From: Pueribacillus sp041725775
GTDB lineage: Bacteria; Bacillota; Bacilli; Bacillales; UBA6769
Length of the DNA: 64,000 nt
Direction: 5' to 3'
Assembly: GCF_041725775.1 (NCBI RefSeq)
Contig: NZ_JBEUEL010000009.1
Location: 1-64,000, forward strand
Position numbers and translations under genes: made by a program. Under the pieces are notes generated by a model. The model was not told the origin of the DNA, did not search any database, and saw only the letters and a program-made list of their open reading frames with translations. The first letter of the stretch is position 1, and the number at the start of each line of letters is the position of its first letter. This document shows, piece after piece, positions 1 to 8,385 of this stretch.

Positions 1-70
1 TTTGTATCAAAAATACAAGTTTTTTAAACATTCAATGTCTTATGATTATTCAGCCTAAATTAATGCAATG

Positions 71-289
71 CTAGTGATTTAAATAGTAATCAAGATTTGC
101 TAGTGTATGAGTACGAATCTCCTCTCCTAATGCGCGCCACTCCTCCCAATTACCAAGCTCTTCCGTCACTTGCAACTTTCGTCCCCTTAGCCGATCTTGT
201 GCAGACTGAACAGCATTACGCATAAATTGGTTTTCGAGCCCTTGTTCCACACGTTCAAAAAATGGAGCATCAGATATTTTCATTGACAT
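71..289 (-). pseudogene. lutB: Truncated lutB (N-terminal fragment of lactate-utilisation iron-sulfur protein)
   Basis: The 72 codons match, from memory, the start of Bacillus LutB: an MKI start, GAQERLR-like and ELGNWEEWR-like segments, then NLDYYL. LutB is normally about 475 residues and carries the ferredoxin-like clusters of the LutABC L-lactate oxidation complex. Here a TAG follows NLDYYLNH, and the remaining 70 bases to the window edge show no LutB-like sequence in any frame. The start lies one base after the lutA stop, with GGGGTGAA as ribosome binding site. The abrupt loss of homology suggests an insertion or deletion junction near position 60-75. All catalytic regions are missing, so the product should be non-functional. 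Confidence 0.8.
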
Positions 290-290
290 T

Positions 291-1013
291 TCATTTCACC
301 CCACTGTTCAAAATTTCAGCAATGTGCTTCACCCGAATCGGAAGTCCTTTACGACTAATCCGCCCCCCAATATTCATTAAGCATCCACAGTCTCCACCGA
401 TGAGAACGTCCGCGCCAGTATTTTCAATATGCTGGACTTTCGCTTCAACCATTTCTTTCGAAATTGGAGTCATTTTTACAGCAAACGTTCCTCCGAAACC
501 ACAACAGTCGTAAGCATGTGGTAGTGGCTTTAAATCAAGTCCTTTCACATTGTTTAATAGTTTAAAAGGTGCATCTTCAACGTTTAATAATCTCGTCATA
601 TGACAGGACGTATGGTAAGTAACTTTAGCAGGAAATTCCGCATTTACATTTTCCACTTTTAATACGTTCACGAGAAATTGAGTAAGTTCGAACGTCTTAT
701 TAATGAGGACCTCCGCTTTTTCCTTCCATTCCTTATCGTCGTGAAATAGTTTTCGATATTCATGTACCATCGATGCACAGGAACCCGAAGGTGTGACAAC
801 ATAATCTGCCTGCTCAAAACTTTTAATCAATTGCTTCGCCGCGGACTTTGCTTCTTTTTGAAAACCACTATTAAAAGCAGGTTGTCCACAGCACGTTTGC
901 TGTTCTGGAAAATCAACGATACATCCTAATTTTTCCAATAATTCTACTGTATGTTTTCCCGCTTCTGGATAAAAAATGTCACTTAAGCACGTAATAAACA
1001 ACGAAACTTTCAT
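291..1013 (-). CDS. lutA: LutA, lactate utilisation (Fe-S)-binding protein
   Basis: 240 residues, the usual LutA length. Two cysteine-rich CCG domains are visible: TCCGQPAF around residues 40-47 and DCCGFGGTF around 169-177, with further cysteines near C9, C79 and C137. This is the heterodisulfide-reductase-like (DUF3390/CCG) fold that binds an Fe-S cluster. In Bacillus LutA works with LutB and LutC to oxidise L-lactate to pyruvate in the cytoplasm. The start codon overlaps the lutR stop by one base (TAATG), so the two are translationally coupled in one operon. Because lutB is broken downstream, this lutA may no longer support lactate growth unless an intact copy exists elsewhere. Confidence 0.92.
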   Translation of the reverse strand: MKVSLFITCLSDIFYPEAGKHTVELLEKLGCIVDFPEQQTCCGQPAFNSGFQKEAKSAAKQLIKSFEQADYVVTPSGSCASMVHEYRKLFHDDKEWKEKAEVLINKTFELTQFLVNVLKVENVNAEFPAKVTYHTSCHMTRLLNVEDAPFKLLNNVKGLDLKPLPHAYDCCGFGGTFAVKMTPISKEMVEAKVQHIENTGADVLIGGDCGCLMNIGGRISRKGLPIRVKHIAEILNSGVK

Positions 1014-1741
1014 TACGATGACTCCCCTTCAAATAGATTCGTAGCGATTAACTGCTCTCGCACTCCAACAAGATGATTAACCATATATTTTTCTGCTTCT
1101 TCTACGTTCTGTTCTTGAATGGCTATAAAAATATTCCGGTGCTCTGCCAATAATTGTTCAGGCATGCCAGGAGTTACATACATTTGCAAACGACTCGCTT
1201 TCAACCCGCTTTTTATTTTCGTTGATAGCTCCTCCATAAGCGAAATAACAATTTTATTTCGGCTCGCTTCTGCAATTGCAAAATGAAACGCCCAGTCCGC
1301 GTCTTCTCCGAAACTTTCAGAATGTAAATCATTTTCCATCTGTTTAAGCACACTCTCGATCTTTCGCAAATCATCGTCGGTTCGTCTTTTTGCAGCTAAC
1401 GCTACTGTCCCCCGCTCAAGCATTTTCCGTACATCGAGCAAATCAATCATGTCATCTTTATTAATAAGAAGAAAATCAGAAATCGGTTGATGTAGTGTGA
1501 GCGGATGATGAGCCCGAACGAACGTCCCCTCTCCTTGTCTCGTCTCTATTAAACCAATCGTTTTTAGTACACTAAACGCTTCTCGAATCGTAGATTGTCC
1601 AACTTGAAACGATTCAGCGAGTGAACGTAGTGACGGCAACTTGTCCCCTGGCTTCAAGTCACCATCAGAAATAATCTTTTTGATTTGTTCAGCAACGTCT
1701 TCAGACATTTTCTTAGTCTGCACTTGCTCCACCCGTAACAT
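1013..1741 (-). CDS. lutR: LutR-like FadR/GntR-family transcriptional regulator
   Basis: 242 residues. Residues ~10-75 form a GntR winged helix-turn-helix (LPSLRSLAESF, STIREAF, IETRQGEGTF). Residues ~90-230 form the all-helical FCD effector domain of FadR-type regulators, with its metal-binding Asp/His residues. It sits directly ahead of lutA as the first gene of the operon, whereas in B. subtilis lutR is separate from lutABC. It probably represses its own operon until lactate is present. A good promoter (TTGCAT-17-TATACT) and an inverted repeat just downstream of the predicted start point support autoregulation. FCD regulators also sense gluconate or glycolate, so lactate is inferred from the neighbours. 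Confidence 0.85.
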   Translation of the reverse strand: MLRVEQVQTKKMSEDVAEQIKKIISDGDLKPGDKLPSLRSLAESFQVGQSTIREAFSVLKTIGLIETRQGEGTFVRAHHPLTLHQPISDFLLINKDDMIDLLDVRKMLERGTVALAAKRRTDDDLRKIESVLKQMENDLHSESFGEDADWAFHFAIAEASRNKIVISLMEELSTKIKSGLKASRLQMYVTPGMPEQLLAEHRNIFIAIQEQNVEEAEKYMVNHLVGVREQLIATNLFEGESS

Positions 1742-1765
1742 GCCTCGTCACTCCTACCCATTTCA

Positions 1766-1829
1766 GTCATTAGGTGATCTGATGACTATATGTTAATGTA
1801 AGTATATTTTCTTTCCTAGCGAGATGCAA
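1766..1829 (-). promoter_or_regulatory. Promoter and putative LutR operator for lutR-lutA-lutB
   Basis: On the minus strand TTGCAT (1824-1829) is followed after 17 bp by TATACT (1801-1806), a good sigma-A promoter. Just downstream of the expected start point lies GTCAT-N11-ATGAC (1766-1770 and 1782-1786), containing a GATCTGATGAC stretch like FadR-type GntR operators. The position would block transcription. Confidence 0.6.
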
Positions 1830-1981
1830 CCATTTATTTTCCAAGATTTATTAATATCGCAATTCCTAAATAAACTCCTACATACGCAAATAGATGAAAT
1901 AAATCGCATTACACATGATTGTTTGTCAAAAGAGTAACGACTCAGCTTTACAGCAATGACGATAATTTTGAAATTAAAGAA

Positions 1982-2008
1982 AGCACACGCTCTCCAAAAA
2001 CGTGTGCT
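1982..2008 (-). terminator. Hairpin terminator after the 2020-3402 gene
   Basis: AGCACACG (1982-1989) and CGTGTGCT (2001-2008) form a perfect 8-bp stem 12 bases downstream of the stop codon. It is followed on the minus strand by a T-rich run. Confidence 0.65.
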
Positions 2009-2019
2009 AACATTTAAGA

Positions 2020-3402
2020 TTAATTAGTTGCTTGTCTACGCCTTAAAAACAAAATACTACCTGCAGCAATGAGAAGCGTACCAATAAAAAATATCGTTGG
2101 TAAAACCGTGGCTGTTTTTGGTAGTTTACCACCTTGAGCAGTTTTTCCTTTGCTATCACTATCTATGCTTCCGCTCAGTGACTTCGGGCTTCTTTTTCCA
2201 CCGCCATCACCACTAGCATCGCCACCTCCGCTAGAACCAGATAGTCCTTTCTCTCCTTTCGGACCTTGAGGACCTCTAGGTCCTTGTAAACTCATAATTT
2301 TCTTCCAGCCATTTGCTGTTTTTTCATATACGTCACCGGTTTCCGTATTAAAATAAAGATCGCCTTCTTTACCATCGTCAGTTCCCGGTGCACCTGTCCC
2401 TATGAGGATCGCTGAACCTTGCTTACCATCGTCACCTTTTAAATTGCTAATTTTCGTCCACGTGTTCGAATCACGTTTATAAATGTCACCTGTTGTCGTA
2501 TCTAAGTAAAGGTCACCATTGCTGCCAACATTATCATCAGGAGAACTTTCACCCGTATACCATGTTCCATATGGTTCGACAACGTTTACGATTCTCTCAG
2601 CTGTTGCTTCGTTACCTACGCTATCACTAACTGTATACGTTATCGTATATGTTCCAATCGTAGATGTGTCAACATCACCAGAAATCTCAATCTTTTCTGA
2701 AACATCACCATCGATATTATCTATCGCAGTCGCACCAGGTTCCTCATATGGATCACCTCGTTTTATTTCCATCTCAAGTTCACCGTTTAAATTGATAACC
2801 GGTGCTTCTCCGTCAATTGGAATCCTTGCGATTGTTGTCTGTCCTTCGACAGGGTCACAAACCATACCCGTAGCAAGCGGATCACCTTCAAATTTAACTC
2901 CTAAACTAAGACCATCTGAGGTTAGAAGTACTTCCCCTTCTTCACCAGCAACAAATGAACCAAAATCAACGGGAGAATCACCGTTTAAATAAAAAGTATG
3001 ATTCATTTCGCCGGCAGGAATTTCTGTTTCAAACTCTTGTAAAGGAAATGGATAAGTATTTGCTGTATTTTCTGACTGAATAACAAAATTTGTTGATTCA
3101 ATAATAGCTAGTCTAGGTGATTCACTACGGTTATTGATCGTTGTTGTTAACAAAATGGATGTATCCGTCAAATAAAATTCTTGACCTGGGGCAACTGAAT
3201 TGGGTGCATTTGTGTTTAGTGTAGCTGTCCAAGAATTAGTTTTCGGCAAACCAGGAAAATTAATCCCACATACATAATTTAGCGTTACCTCAATGTTAGA
3301 TCGATTACTTTCTGCATATGCCGTATGAAGATGTACCAGAAATAAAGTCATCATCGGCACTATTAAAAATGTAACGACCGTTTTTTTCAATGAATATTTC
3401 AT
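2020..3402 (-). CDS. LPKTA-anchored surface protein with Ig-like and collagen-like segments
   Basis: 460 residues. A signal peptide occupies residues 1-30 (cleavage near TAYA). Residues ~30-200 are an extracellular beta-rich region, and ~205-275 an Ig-like DUF5011 domain (PGATAIDNIDGDVSEKI ... GTYTITYTVSD). Two imperfect repeats of the GDLYLDTTTGDIYKR type follow at ~290-370. Next come a short Gly-X-Y run (GPRGPQGPKGEKG) and a Gly/Ser linker. The C terminus is a sorting signal: LPKTA near residue 427, a hydrophobic stretch and an RRR tail. LPxTA favours class C/D sortases, and a class D sortase is encoded at 7767-8372. The N-terminal region resembles that of the LPKTA protein at 8386-9435 (VTLNYVC / VELTYYC), suggesting related surface proteins. 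Function probably adhesive or structural; ligand unknown. Confidence 0.85.
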   Translation of the reverse strand: MKYSLKKTVVTFLIVPMMTLFLVHLHTAYAESNRSNIEVTLNYVCGINFPGLPKTNSWTATLNTNAPNSVAPGQEFYLTDTSILLTTTINNRSESPRLAIIESTNFVIQSENTANTYPFPLQEFETEIPAGEMNHTFYLNGDSPVDFGSFVAGEEGEVLLTSDGLSLGVKFEGDPLATGMVCDPVEGQTTIARIPIDGEAPVINLNGELEMEIKRGDPYEEPGATAIDNIDGDVSEKIEISGDVDTSTIGTYTITYTVSDSVGNEATAERIVNVVEPYGTWYTGESSPDDNVGSNGDLYLDTTTGDIYKRDSNTWTKISNLKGDDGKQGSAILIGTGAPGTDDGKEGDLYFNTETGDVYEKTANGWKKIMSLQGPRGPQGPKGEKGLSGSSGGGDASGDGGGKRSPKSLSGSIDSDSKGKTAQGGKLPKTATVLPTIFFIGTLLIAAGSILFLRRRQATN

Positions 3403-3572
3403 TTTTTTCCCCTTTCAAAGTTAATACACGAACAAGTTAGCCGAATAGACCCCCTTCCTAGGTTACATTCCTGAACTTCATTTCACCATTAAAAGTTATG
3501 AATGGACATTGAGTGAAGCGAAAGAATTTCACATCTTTCCAGTTAATCATAAATCATCGTTAAACATAATAT

Positions 3573-3592
3573 AACCCGAACATTGTCGGGTT
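3573..3592 (-). other. Hairpin shared with the 9674 region (terminator or leader element)
   Basis: AACCCGA-acattg-TCGGGTT. Nearly the same hairpin lies at 9674-9691, and each is upstream of an LPKTA surface-protein gene (171 and 239 bp before the start). This copy could also terminate the 3657-4112 gene. The rest of 3403-3656 shows no gene. Confidence 0.45.
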
Positions 3593-3656
3593 TTATTACA
3601 ACTATATTGAAAGAAGTAGGTAAAAAACTCTATGTCGCGTCATCTGATTACATACA

Positions 3657-4112
3657 CTATTCCATGTTTTCTTCAACTTCCGCTAATATCGGATAGACCG
3701 CTTCTATCCCTTTTTCTGCAATAAGACAAGCAATGCCCAATGGTGTTTCCCAAAATGAATCTGGTATTGCAGGCGTTCGCAGCCCAGCTGGTGTAAACAA
3801 TGCACGATATACTCGCTGCAAATGCCTCTCTGTCTCATTTCGATCGATTTCTTTTTCCCCACGAGCAAGGTTAAATAAATATTGCATCGACCAAAAAATG
3901 GTATCACCCGGCATATATGCAAAATCTTTAAACAGCTTCATCCGTTCTTCATACGGAATTAGCGCGTGATCGACTGCTAAATAGTGCAAGAAATGAGTAA
4001 GTTGGTTTTTCAACTTTTGAAACACTTTCCGTTTTTCATCCTGCATCAATTGATCTGTATACACTTCCTGCAAAATACGGTACGCCCGTTCTGGGGTCCA
4101 ATTCGATGTCAT
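3657..4112 (-). CDS. Conserved hypothetical protein
   Basis: 151 residues, soluble and mostly helical by composition, with no signal peptide or membrane span. The ribosome binding site GAAGGAGG lies 10 bases before the ATG. I do not recognise a named family. Visible features are an aromatic-rich middle (FWSMQYLFNLARGE) and an acidic C terminus. It stands alone on the minus strand, divergent from the DUF2243 gene. Codon use looks like that of its neighbours and the strong ribosome binding site supports a real gene. No function can be assigned. Confidence 0.7.
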   Translation of the reverse strand: MTSNWTPERAYRILQEVYTDQLMQDEKRKVFQKLKNQLTHFLHYLAVDHALIPYEERMKLFKDFAYMPGDTIFWSMQYLFNLARGEKEIDRNETERHLQRVYRALFTPAGLRTPAIPDSFWETPLGIACLIAEKGIEAVYPILAEVEENME

Positions 4113-4237
4113 AAACGAATGCCTCCTTCAATTTACCGAAATTAATCTATATGTAGTGTACCAAAAATCGTCTGTTTATCGTAAACGAAAACGGAACATA
4201 ATGGAAATAATACGAGGAGAGATTGGAGGCAGTAAGG

Positions 4238-4663
4238 ATGCAAAAAAAGGTTCTCGGACCACTCTTGTTTGGGATTGGTATAATCGGAATGCTTGACGGA
4301 ATTATCTTCCATCAGCTACTACAATGGCATAGTATTTATATGTACACTGATCGGTTTCATCAAGTAATGAGTGATGGTTGGTTTCATGGTTTCGTGACAA
4401 TGGTTATATTTATTGCAGGTATTTTAATGTGGAAAACAGACCCTCATGAAGTAAAACAAACATACTTTTGGGGAAGCTTCATTTTAGGAGCAGGACTATT
4501 TAACTTTGTTGAAGGAATCATTAATCATCACATCTTACAAATCCACCACGTCAAACCAGGTAGATACCAATTGTTAGCTGATATATTGTTTGACGCTGTC
4601 GGACTGTTGCTTATTATCATCGGTTGGCTTATGCTACGTAGATCAAAACAACAAAAAAACTGA
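4238..4663 (+). CDS. DUF2243-family membrane protein
   Basis: 141 residues with four predicted membrane helices (about residues 8-25, 48-66, 76-95 and 112-132). Conserved features of the DUF2243 family are visible: DGIIFHQLLQWH in helix 1 and FNFVEGIINHHILQIHH in helix 3. The repeated histidines in or near the membrane suggest metal or proton handling, but the family has no established function. The ATG at 4238 is preferred over an in-frame TTG at 4223, because GGAGG lies 8 bases upstream of the ATG. It is convergent with the coiled-coil gene and shares a terminator with it. Confidence 0.85.
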   Translation: MQKKVLGPLLFGIGIIGMLDGIIFHQLLQWHSIYMYTDRFHQVMSDGWFHGFVTMVIFIAGILMWKTDPHEVKQTYFWGSFILGAGLFNFVEGIINHHILQIHHVKPGRYQLLADILFDAVGLLLIIIGWLMLRRSKQQKN

Positions 4664-4697
4664 CCCAATCGAAAAATCCGATTGAGTCTGTATATTT
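4662..4697. terminator. Bidirectional terminator between convergent genes
   Basis: CAATCG (4666-4671) and CGATTG (4679-4684), extendable with outer GAC/GTC pairs, lie between convergent stop codons, with a T-rich run on the plus side and an A-rich run on the other. Confidence 0.65.
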
Positions 4698-6884
4698 TTA
4701 TTGTAGAACCGATTCTAGCTGCGTTTGCACGGCTTGCATTTCCTTTACTACATCTTTAATTTTACTAAAGTACGGCAATGTATCTAATTCTTCGATTAGA
4801 ACTTCTAATCGATTCATGATGTCCGTAACCGTATCCATCGTCGCATACATTTTTTGAAGCTCTTGATGTTCTGGAGCCTGATCCCCTAGTAAATCTTCAG
4901 CAATTGCAAGGTGGTTGTTTAATTGCTTAACAGGTCGTTCCAATTTCATAACAGACTGCTCAAACTTAGCAAAAGCGTCTTTAAATTCAACGAGAGAGTC
5001 CTCTTGCAATAGATTAACTACCATAACTTTATTTACTAGCCCTGGCAAAATGGCTTCAAGTTGTTCAATGTGGCTGCTAGCCGTGTCGATGATAGGCGTA
5101 ACTGAATTTACGACATGATTTCCGTTTTCAATTAGTTCTGAAAGCTTTCGCTCACGTGCTAACTGTGTTCCAATGTTTAAATGTTGGGCGATTGTCGTTA
5201 GTTCCGCTACTGTATATCGTTGTTTATACTTGATAATGACTTCAGCAAGCTTATCAAGTGAAGTTTGATTCAATTCATGTTGTTCTAATGCATTTTTAAT
5301 TTGCTCTTGTTTTTCCTTAAGATCGGAAAGAAACTGTTGCCACTGACTAATATTTGTAAACATCTCCACACGATAATCATGTTTTTCTTCAAGCAAGACG
5401 TTCAGTTTATACTCTAAGAAAAGTGTCTCAGGTAACTGAATGAGGCTAACAAGTTCTTCAAACTTTCTTTCTAATTCACTTAATTGATCTGACTGTTCAT
5501 CCCAAGCGGCTGACTCTTCATTAATATTTTCTTCAATCCGAGCATCGAGTTGTCCGATTTGTTTCGCTAACGGTACGGAAAGTACAGATGACTTCGCTTG
5601 CTCACTCGCTTCTTTAATGTACTGGTCATGTTTTGTTGTTAGATTAACCAAGTCGGTATCATTCATCTGCTGCATCATGTCGCTTAATTGCTTTTCAAGA
5701 TCTTTTCCCGGTTCTGCAACGTCTAATGCTTTACGGATTTGCTTATCATCACGCTCTTCTAATTTATCAACTTTTTCTGCCTTTAATTGAATCTTTTCAT
5801 AATATTGGGTAAGTTTTTCAGTTAATATTTCGCTTGATTTTTCTAACGGATGAAGTGCACGTTGATGTTTATCAATTTTATCTTTAATTTCCATCATCAA
5901 TTCTTTTAAGTTCGAAATACTTTTAGCAAGTTCCTCATTTTCAGCTAAAGCTTCTTGTGTCTGTTGCGTTTGCTTTTGTTCCGAAATCGCTTCATTAGCT
6001 TCATCAATTTCGTTTTCAAGTCTTGTCATTTCTTTTTCATCCTGTTCAAGAATGAGCAACATATGTTTCAAGATATCATCAACGACAGCTGTTGTTAATG
6101 CGAGTTGACTAACATGTTTATTAAATGTTGAGTAATTGTTATGAATGTCATTAGCGATAACCTCGAGTTCATCAAGCTCTATCTCATTTATATCAAAGTT
6201 CTCCAACGATTGTTTTACCCGTTCTTCCTGTTCATCATCAGTTATCGCCTGATCTGTTTCTTCTGCACGTTCAATCTGTTCTTCAACGACATGCATCATT
6301 GCATTCACACTATTGAGATCGTGTTCAATATCTTCCACACTTTTGCTTTCATCAAGCATGATGCTCATTTCTTCTATCTCTTCTTCCTTGTCGTCCTCAC
6401 ATTGACCTTCATAACAAGTTTCTACAGTGGCATTTGGAAGAACAATCGAATTTACCGATTGTTCACTTAACGTCATTTCGACTCCTTCCATACAGAGCCA
6501 TTCTTCTTGTTCAGACTCACATAGAGAGGCAAAGAAGGGAAGACCTATTGATTTCGCCCTTAAATCATCAAGCGGCACAGGCCCCGGAGATTTAATGTTT
6601 ATGACAAGTGTACCGTGTTCAGTTTCAGTAAGTATTTTCGTAATCGTTAAACCAGTAATTTGCCCTTCAGGAATATCAACATTTCCTTGCATTATTTCGA
6701 AAGCATCCATGACACCTTCAATCTTTTCACTTTTTACGATAAATCCACCGCTATGTCCAACATCATCAACTTCCTCCTCTTGAGCAAGTGATATAGACGA
6801 AGGACAAGAAAATCCAATGATGAAGATAAGTGCAATCGTGAAGTGGAAGATTCGCTTATGAACTTTTCGATTCGTTTTCATCAA
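4698..6884 (-). CDS. Large secreted coiled-coil protein with DUF6230-like N-terminal segment
   Basis: 728 residues with a signal peptide (residues 1-35, cleavage near SLA-QE). Residues ~42-150 are beta-rich and closely related to the N terminus of the 11546-14008 protein (HSGGF, SEKIEG, GLTITK, IKSPGPVP, MTLSEQ, NATVETCYE). Both contain paired cysteines here. From ~165 to the end the sequence is almost entirely charged Glu/Lys/Gln heptads: a very long coiled coil with no membrane anchor or sorting motif. The SEKIEG and GLTITK signatures echo the DUF6230-like proteins (KLEGTGF, GLTIYK), so the N-terminal part may adopt the same fold. It is downstream of the anchored DUF6230-like gene 6908-7693, 23 bp apart. 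Likely an extracellular fibre or spacer partner; no enzymatic motif is visible. Confidence 0.85.
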   Translation of the reverse strand: MMKTNRKVHKRIFHFTIALIFIIGFSCPSSISLAQEEEVDDVGHSGGFIVKSEKIEGVMDAFEIMQGNVDIPEGQITGLTITKILTETEHGTLVINIKSPGPVPLDDLRAKSIGLPFFASLCESEQEEWLCMEGVEMTLSEQSVNSIVLPNATVETCYEGQCEDDKEEEIEEMSIMLDESKSVEDIEHDLNSVNAMMHVVEEQIERAEETDQAITDDEQEERVKQSLENFDINEIELDELEVIANDIHNNYSTFNKHVSQLALTTAVVDDILKHMLLILEQDEKEMTRLENEIDEANEAISEQKQTQQTQEALAENEELAKSISNLKELMMEIKDKIDKHQRALHPLEKSSEILTEKLTQYYEKIQLKAEKVDKLEERDDKQIRKALDVAEPGKDLEKQLSDMMQQMNDTDLVNLTTKHDQYIKEASEQAKSSVLSVPLAKQIGQLDARIEENINEESAAWDEQSDQLSELERKFEELVSLIQLPETLFLEYKLNVLLEEKHDYRVEMFTNISQWQQFLSDLKEKQEQIKNALEQHELNQTSLDKLAEVIIKYKQRYTVAELTTIAQHLNIGTQLARERKLSELIENGNHVVNSVTPIIDTASSHIEQLEAILPGLVNKVMVVNLLQEDSLVEFKDAFAKFEQSVMKLERPVKQLNNHLAIAEDLLGDQAPEHQELQKMYATMDTVTDIMNRLEVLIEELDTLPYFSKIKDVVKEMQAVQTQLESVLQ

Positions 6885-6907
6885 ACTTCACCTTCATTCA
6901 TTCGCAT

Positions 6908-7693
6908 TTACTTTAAAAATTTAAGTTTTTTTCTAAATACAAACAGGGCACCAAACAATATTAAAAGAGCACCGACTGAAATCAATGCGAGATAATGAGT
7001 GCCTGTTTTCGGCAGTTTTCCTCCGCCAGCTGAATGATCAAGACCCGAACCTTTTCCTCCACCTGGCCGATCTCGTCCAATACTCGGGCCATCATATGGT
7101 CCATCAAGCATTTCAATCGAAATTTGTGCAGCTTGCAAATTAACTGCAGATTGGAATAAATAAGCAGTTGAAATTTCCGCGTCTGTAATCGTAACGGTAT
7201 CCGCTTGATGTGTCCAATTTTGTTTAAATGCTTCCAAAGCTGACATTTTTGAAGTATTTTTTTGCGCTACCGTCATCTCACCAAAACTTAGATTAGCGTC
7301 AACGACTTTTGCATCTTGAACTAAACCTTTAATCGTAGTTGGCTCCGATGTTGTCACATTAATCCGAATCCAATGGTCTCCAGGTAATTTTAAATCTTTG
7401 TATATATGCAAACCTTCGATCGTTGCTTTTTCCATCTGATTTCTAACGAGAGGAGCAGCATCATCATCACTTGTTTCCCCAATATGTGGATGCAGGGAAA
7501 AACCTTCGCCTTCAAGCTTTTCAAACTTAACGTAAAAATCACCCATACCACCTACAGGTAGTGCTAAAGCTGTGCTTGTCATACCGAACAAAGCAACCAC
7601 GCCTCCCAATGACAGAAAACCTGCGAGTAGAGCAAGAAAGACTTTTGACTTAATCGTATAGCCAAGATGTACGTGTATATCTTCTTTCCTCAA
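6908..7693 (-). CDS. DUF6230-like protein with LPKTG cell-wall anchor
   Basis: 261 residues from a TTG at 7693 (ribosome binding site GAAGAGGTG). Longer in-frame starts fall inside an upstream terminator hairpin and are rejected. A basic N terminus and one hydrophobic helix (~18-42) end in the family signature LPVGGMGDFYV, then KLEGEGF, GLHIYKDLKLP and DTVTITDA repeats typical of the DUF6230-like proteins here. Uniquely among the paralogues it carries a Gly-rich linker and a C-terminal LPKTG motif (~227), hydrophobic stretch and basic tail. It would be fixed to peptidoglycan by the class D sortase encoded just upstream. DUF6230 has no established function that I know of. It probably forms an operon with the coiled-coil gene 4698-6884. 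Confidence 0.85.
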   Translation of the reverse strand: MRKEDIHVHLGYTIKSKVFLALLAGFLSLGGVVALFGMTSTALALPVGGMGDFYVKFEKLEGEGFSLHPHIGETSDDDAAPLVRNQMEKATIEGLHIYKDLKLPGDHWIRINVTTSEPTTIKGLVQDAKVVDANLSFGEMTVAQKNTSKMSALEAFKQNWTHQADTVTITDAEISTAYLFQSAVNLQAAQISIEMLDGPYDGPSIGRDRPGGGKGSGLDHSAGGGKLPKTGTHYLALISVGALLILFGALFVFRKKLKFLK

Positions 7694-7715
7694 ACTTTTC
7701 ACCTCTTCCCTTTTT

Positions 7716-7752
7716 AAAAGAAACACACATACCGCTCAAACGGCATGTGTGT
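7716..7752 (-). terminator. Terminator or attenuator between sortase and DUF6230-LPKTG genes
   Basis: A 12-bp stem with one mismatch pairs 7723-7734 with 7741-7752, followed on the minus strand by TTCTTTT. It directly precedes the ribosome binding site of the 6908-7693 gene, so it could also tune read-through. Confidence 0.7.
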
Positions 7753-7766
7753 CACATGGTGAAATT

Positions 7767-8372
7767 TCATAATAACTTTCCTTTTTGTACGAGATTTGCC
7801 TGAATGATGTAACGATCGGGAGCACTTCCAATATAATTAAAAGGATAACAAGTTGTTAATGTTAGTGTCGGTTCTTCTTTTTCAACGATAACCGTTCGAT
7901 CTTCTGCATGAGTAATCCATATTTTATTAATTTCGTATTCATAATCGACCCCAAGATACGAAACGAATAATCGATCACCATCCTCTAGCTCACCAAGTGG
8001 ACGAAACACCGTATCACGATGACCAGAAAGGACAGTATGTCGTTCTCCATCAGGAGGAACGGTCCATTCACTAACGTACATCCCGACACCTTTTGATAAT
8101 GTATGTTCGTCTGTGCCCCAATAAACTTCATATGACGTATTTATTTTTGGAATAACTAGATTCGCTACACCCTCACCAATATCAAAGTTGGGTTTAGCCC
8201 CCAATGTATCAACTAAATCCGCTTCCGAAAAAGCAGGTTGTTGATGAACGGTGGAGGCATTCGCTTCACTACCAGCTACATTGACAGACTTCATTGCTTG
8301 CCAATACTCATAACTATAGCGAGCAACAATCCCAACACCGAGGATGAGAAAAACGAGGCCTAGTTTTCTCAT
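7767..8372 (-). CDS. Class D sortase
   Basis: 201 residues. One N-terminal membrane helix (4-20) is followed by a sortase beta-barrel. The catalytic triad is complete: His118 in LSGHRDT, Cys175 in LTTCYPF and Arg187 in APDRYII. The TLTTC motif and small size fit class D transpeptidases (B. subtilis YhcS type), which cleave LPxTA/LPxTG-like signals between Thr and the next residue and join the protein to the cell wall outside the membrane. The gene starts 13 bp after the LPKTA protein gene (8386-9435), in the same operon. Four proteins nearby carry LPKTA, LPKTG or LPSTA signals, so this looks like their dedicated sortase. Confidence 0.93.
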   Translation of the reverse strand: MRKLGLVFLILGVGIVARYSYEYWQAMKSVNVAGSEANASTVHQQPAFSEADLVDTLGAKPNFDIGEGVANLVIPKINTSYEVYWGTDEHTLSKGVGMYVSEWTVPPDGERHTVLSGHRDTVFRPLGELEDGDRLFVSYLGVDYEYEINKIWITHAEDRTVIVEKEEPTLTLTTCYPFNYIGSAPDRYIIQANLVQKGKLL

Positions 8373-8385
8373 CGTGAAATCATCC

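Noticed and set aside
3450..3470. CCTTCCTAGG near the 2020-3402 promoter as a regulon site
   Set aside because: It contains TAGG but no CCTA at the right spacing.
4915..6783. Several plus-strand frames opposite the 728-residue coiled-coil gene
   Set aside because: Mirror frames of a repetitive Glu/Lys/Gln coding region without start signals.
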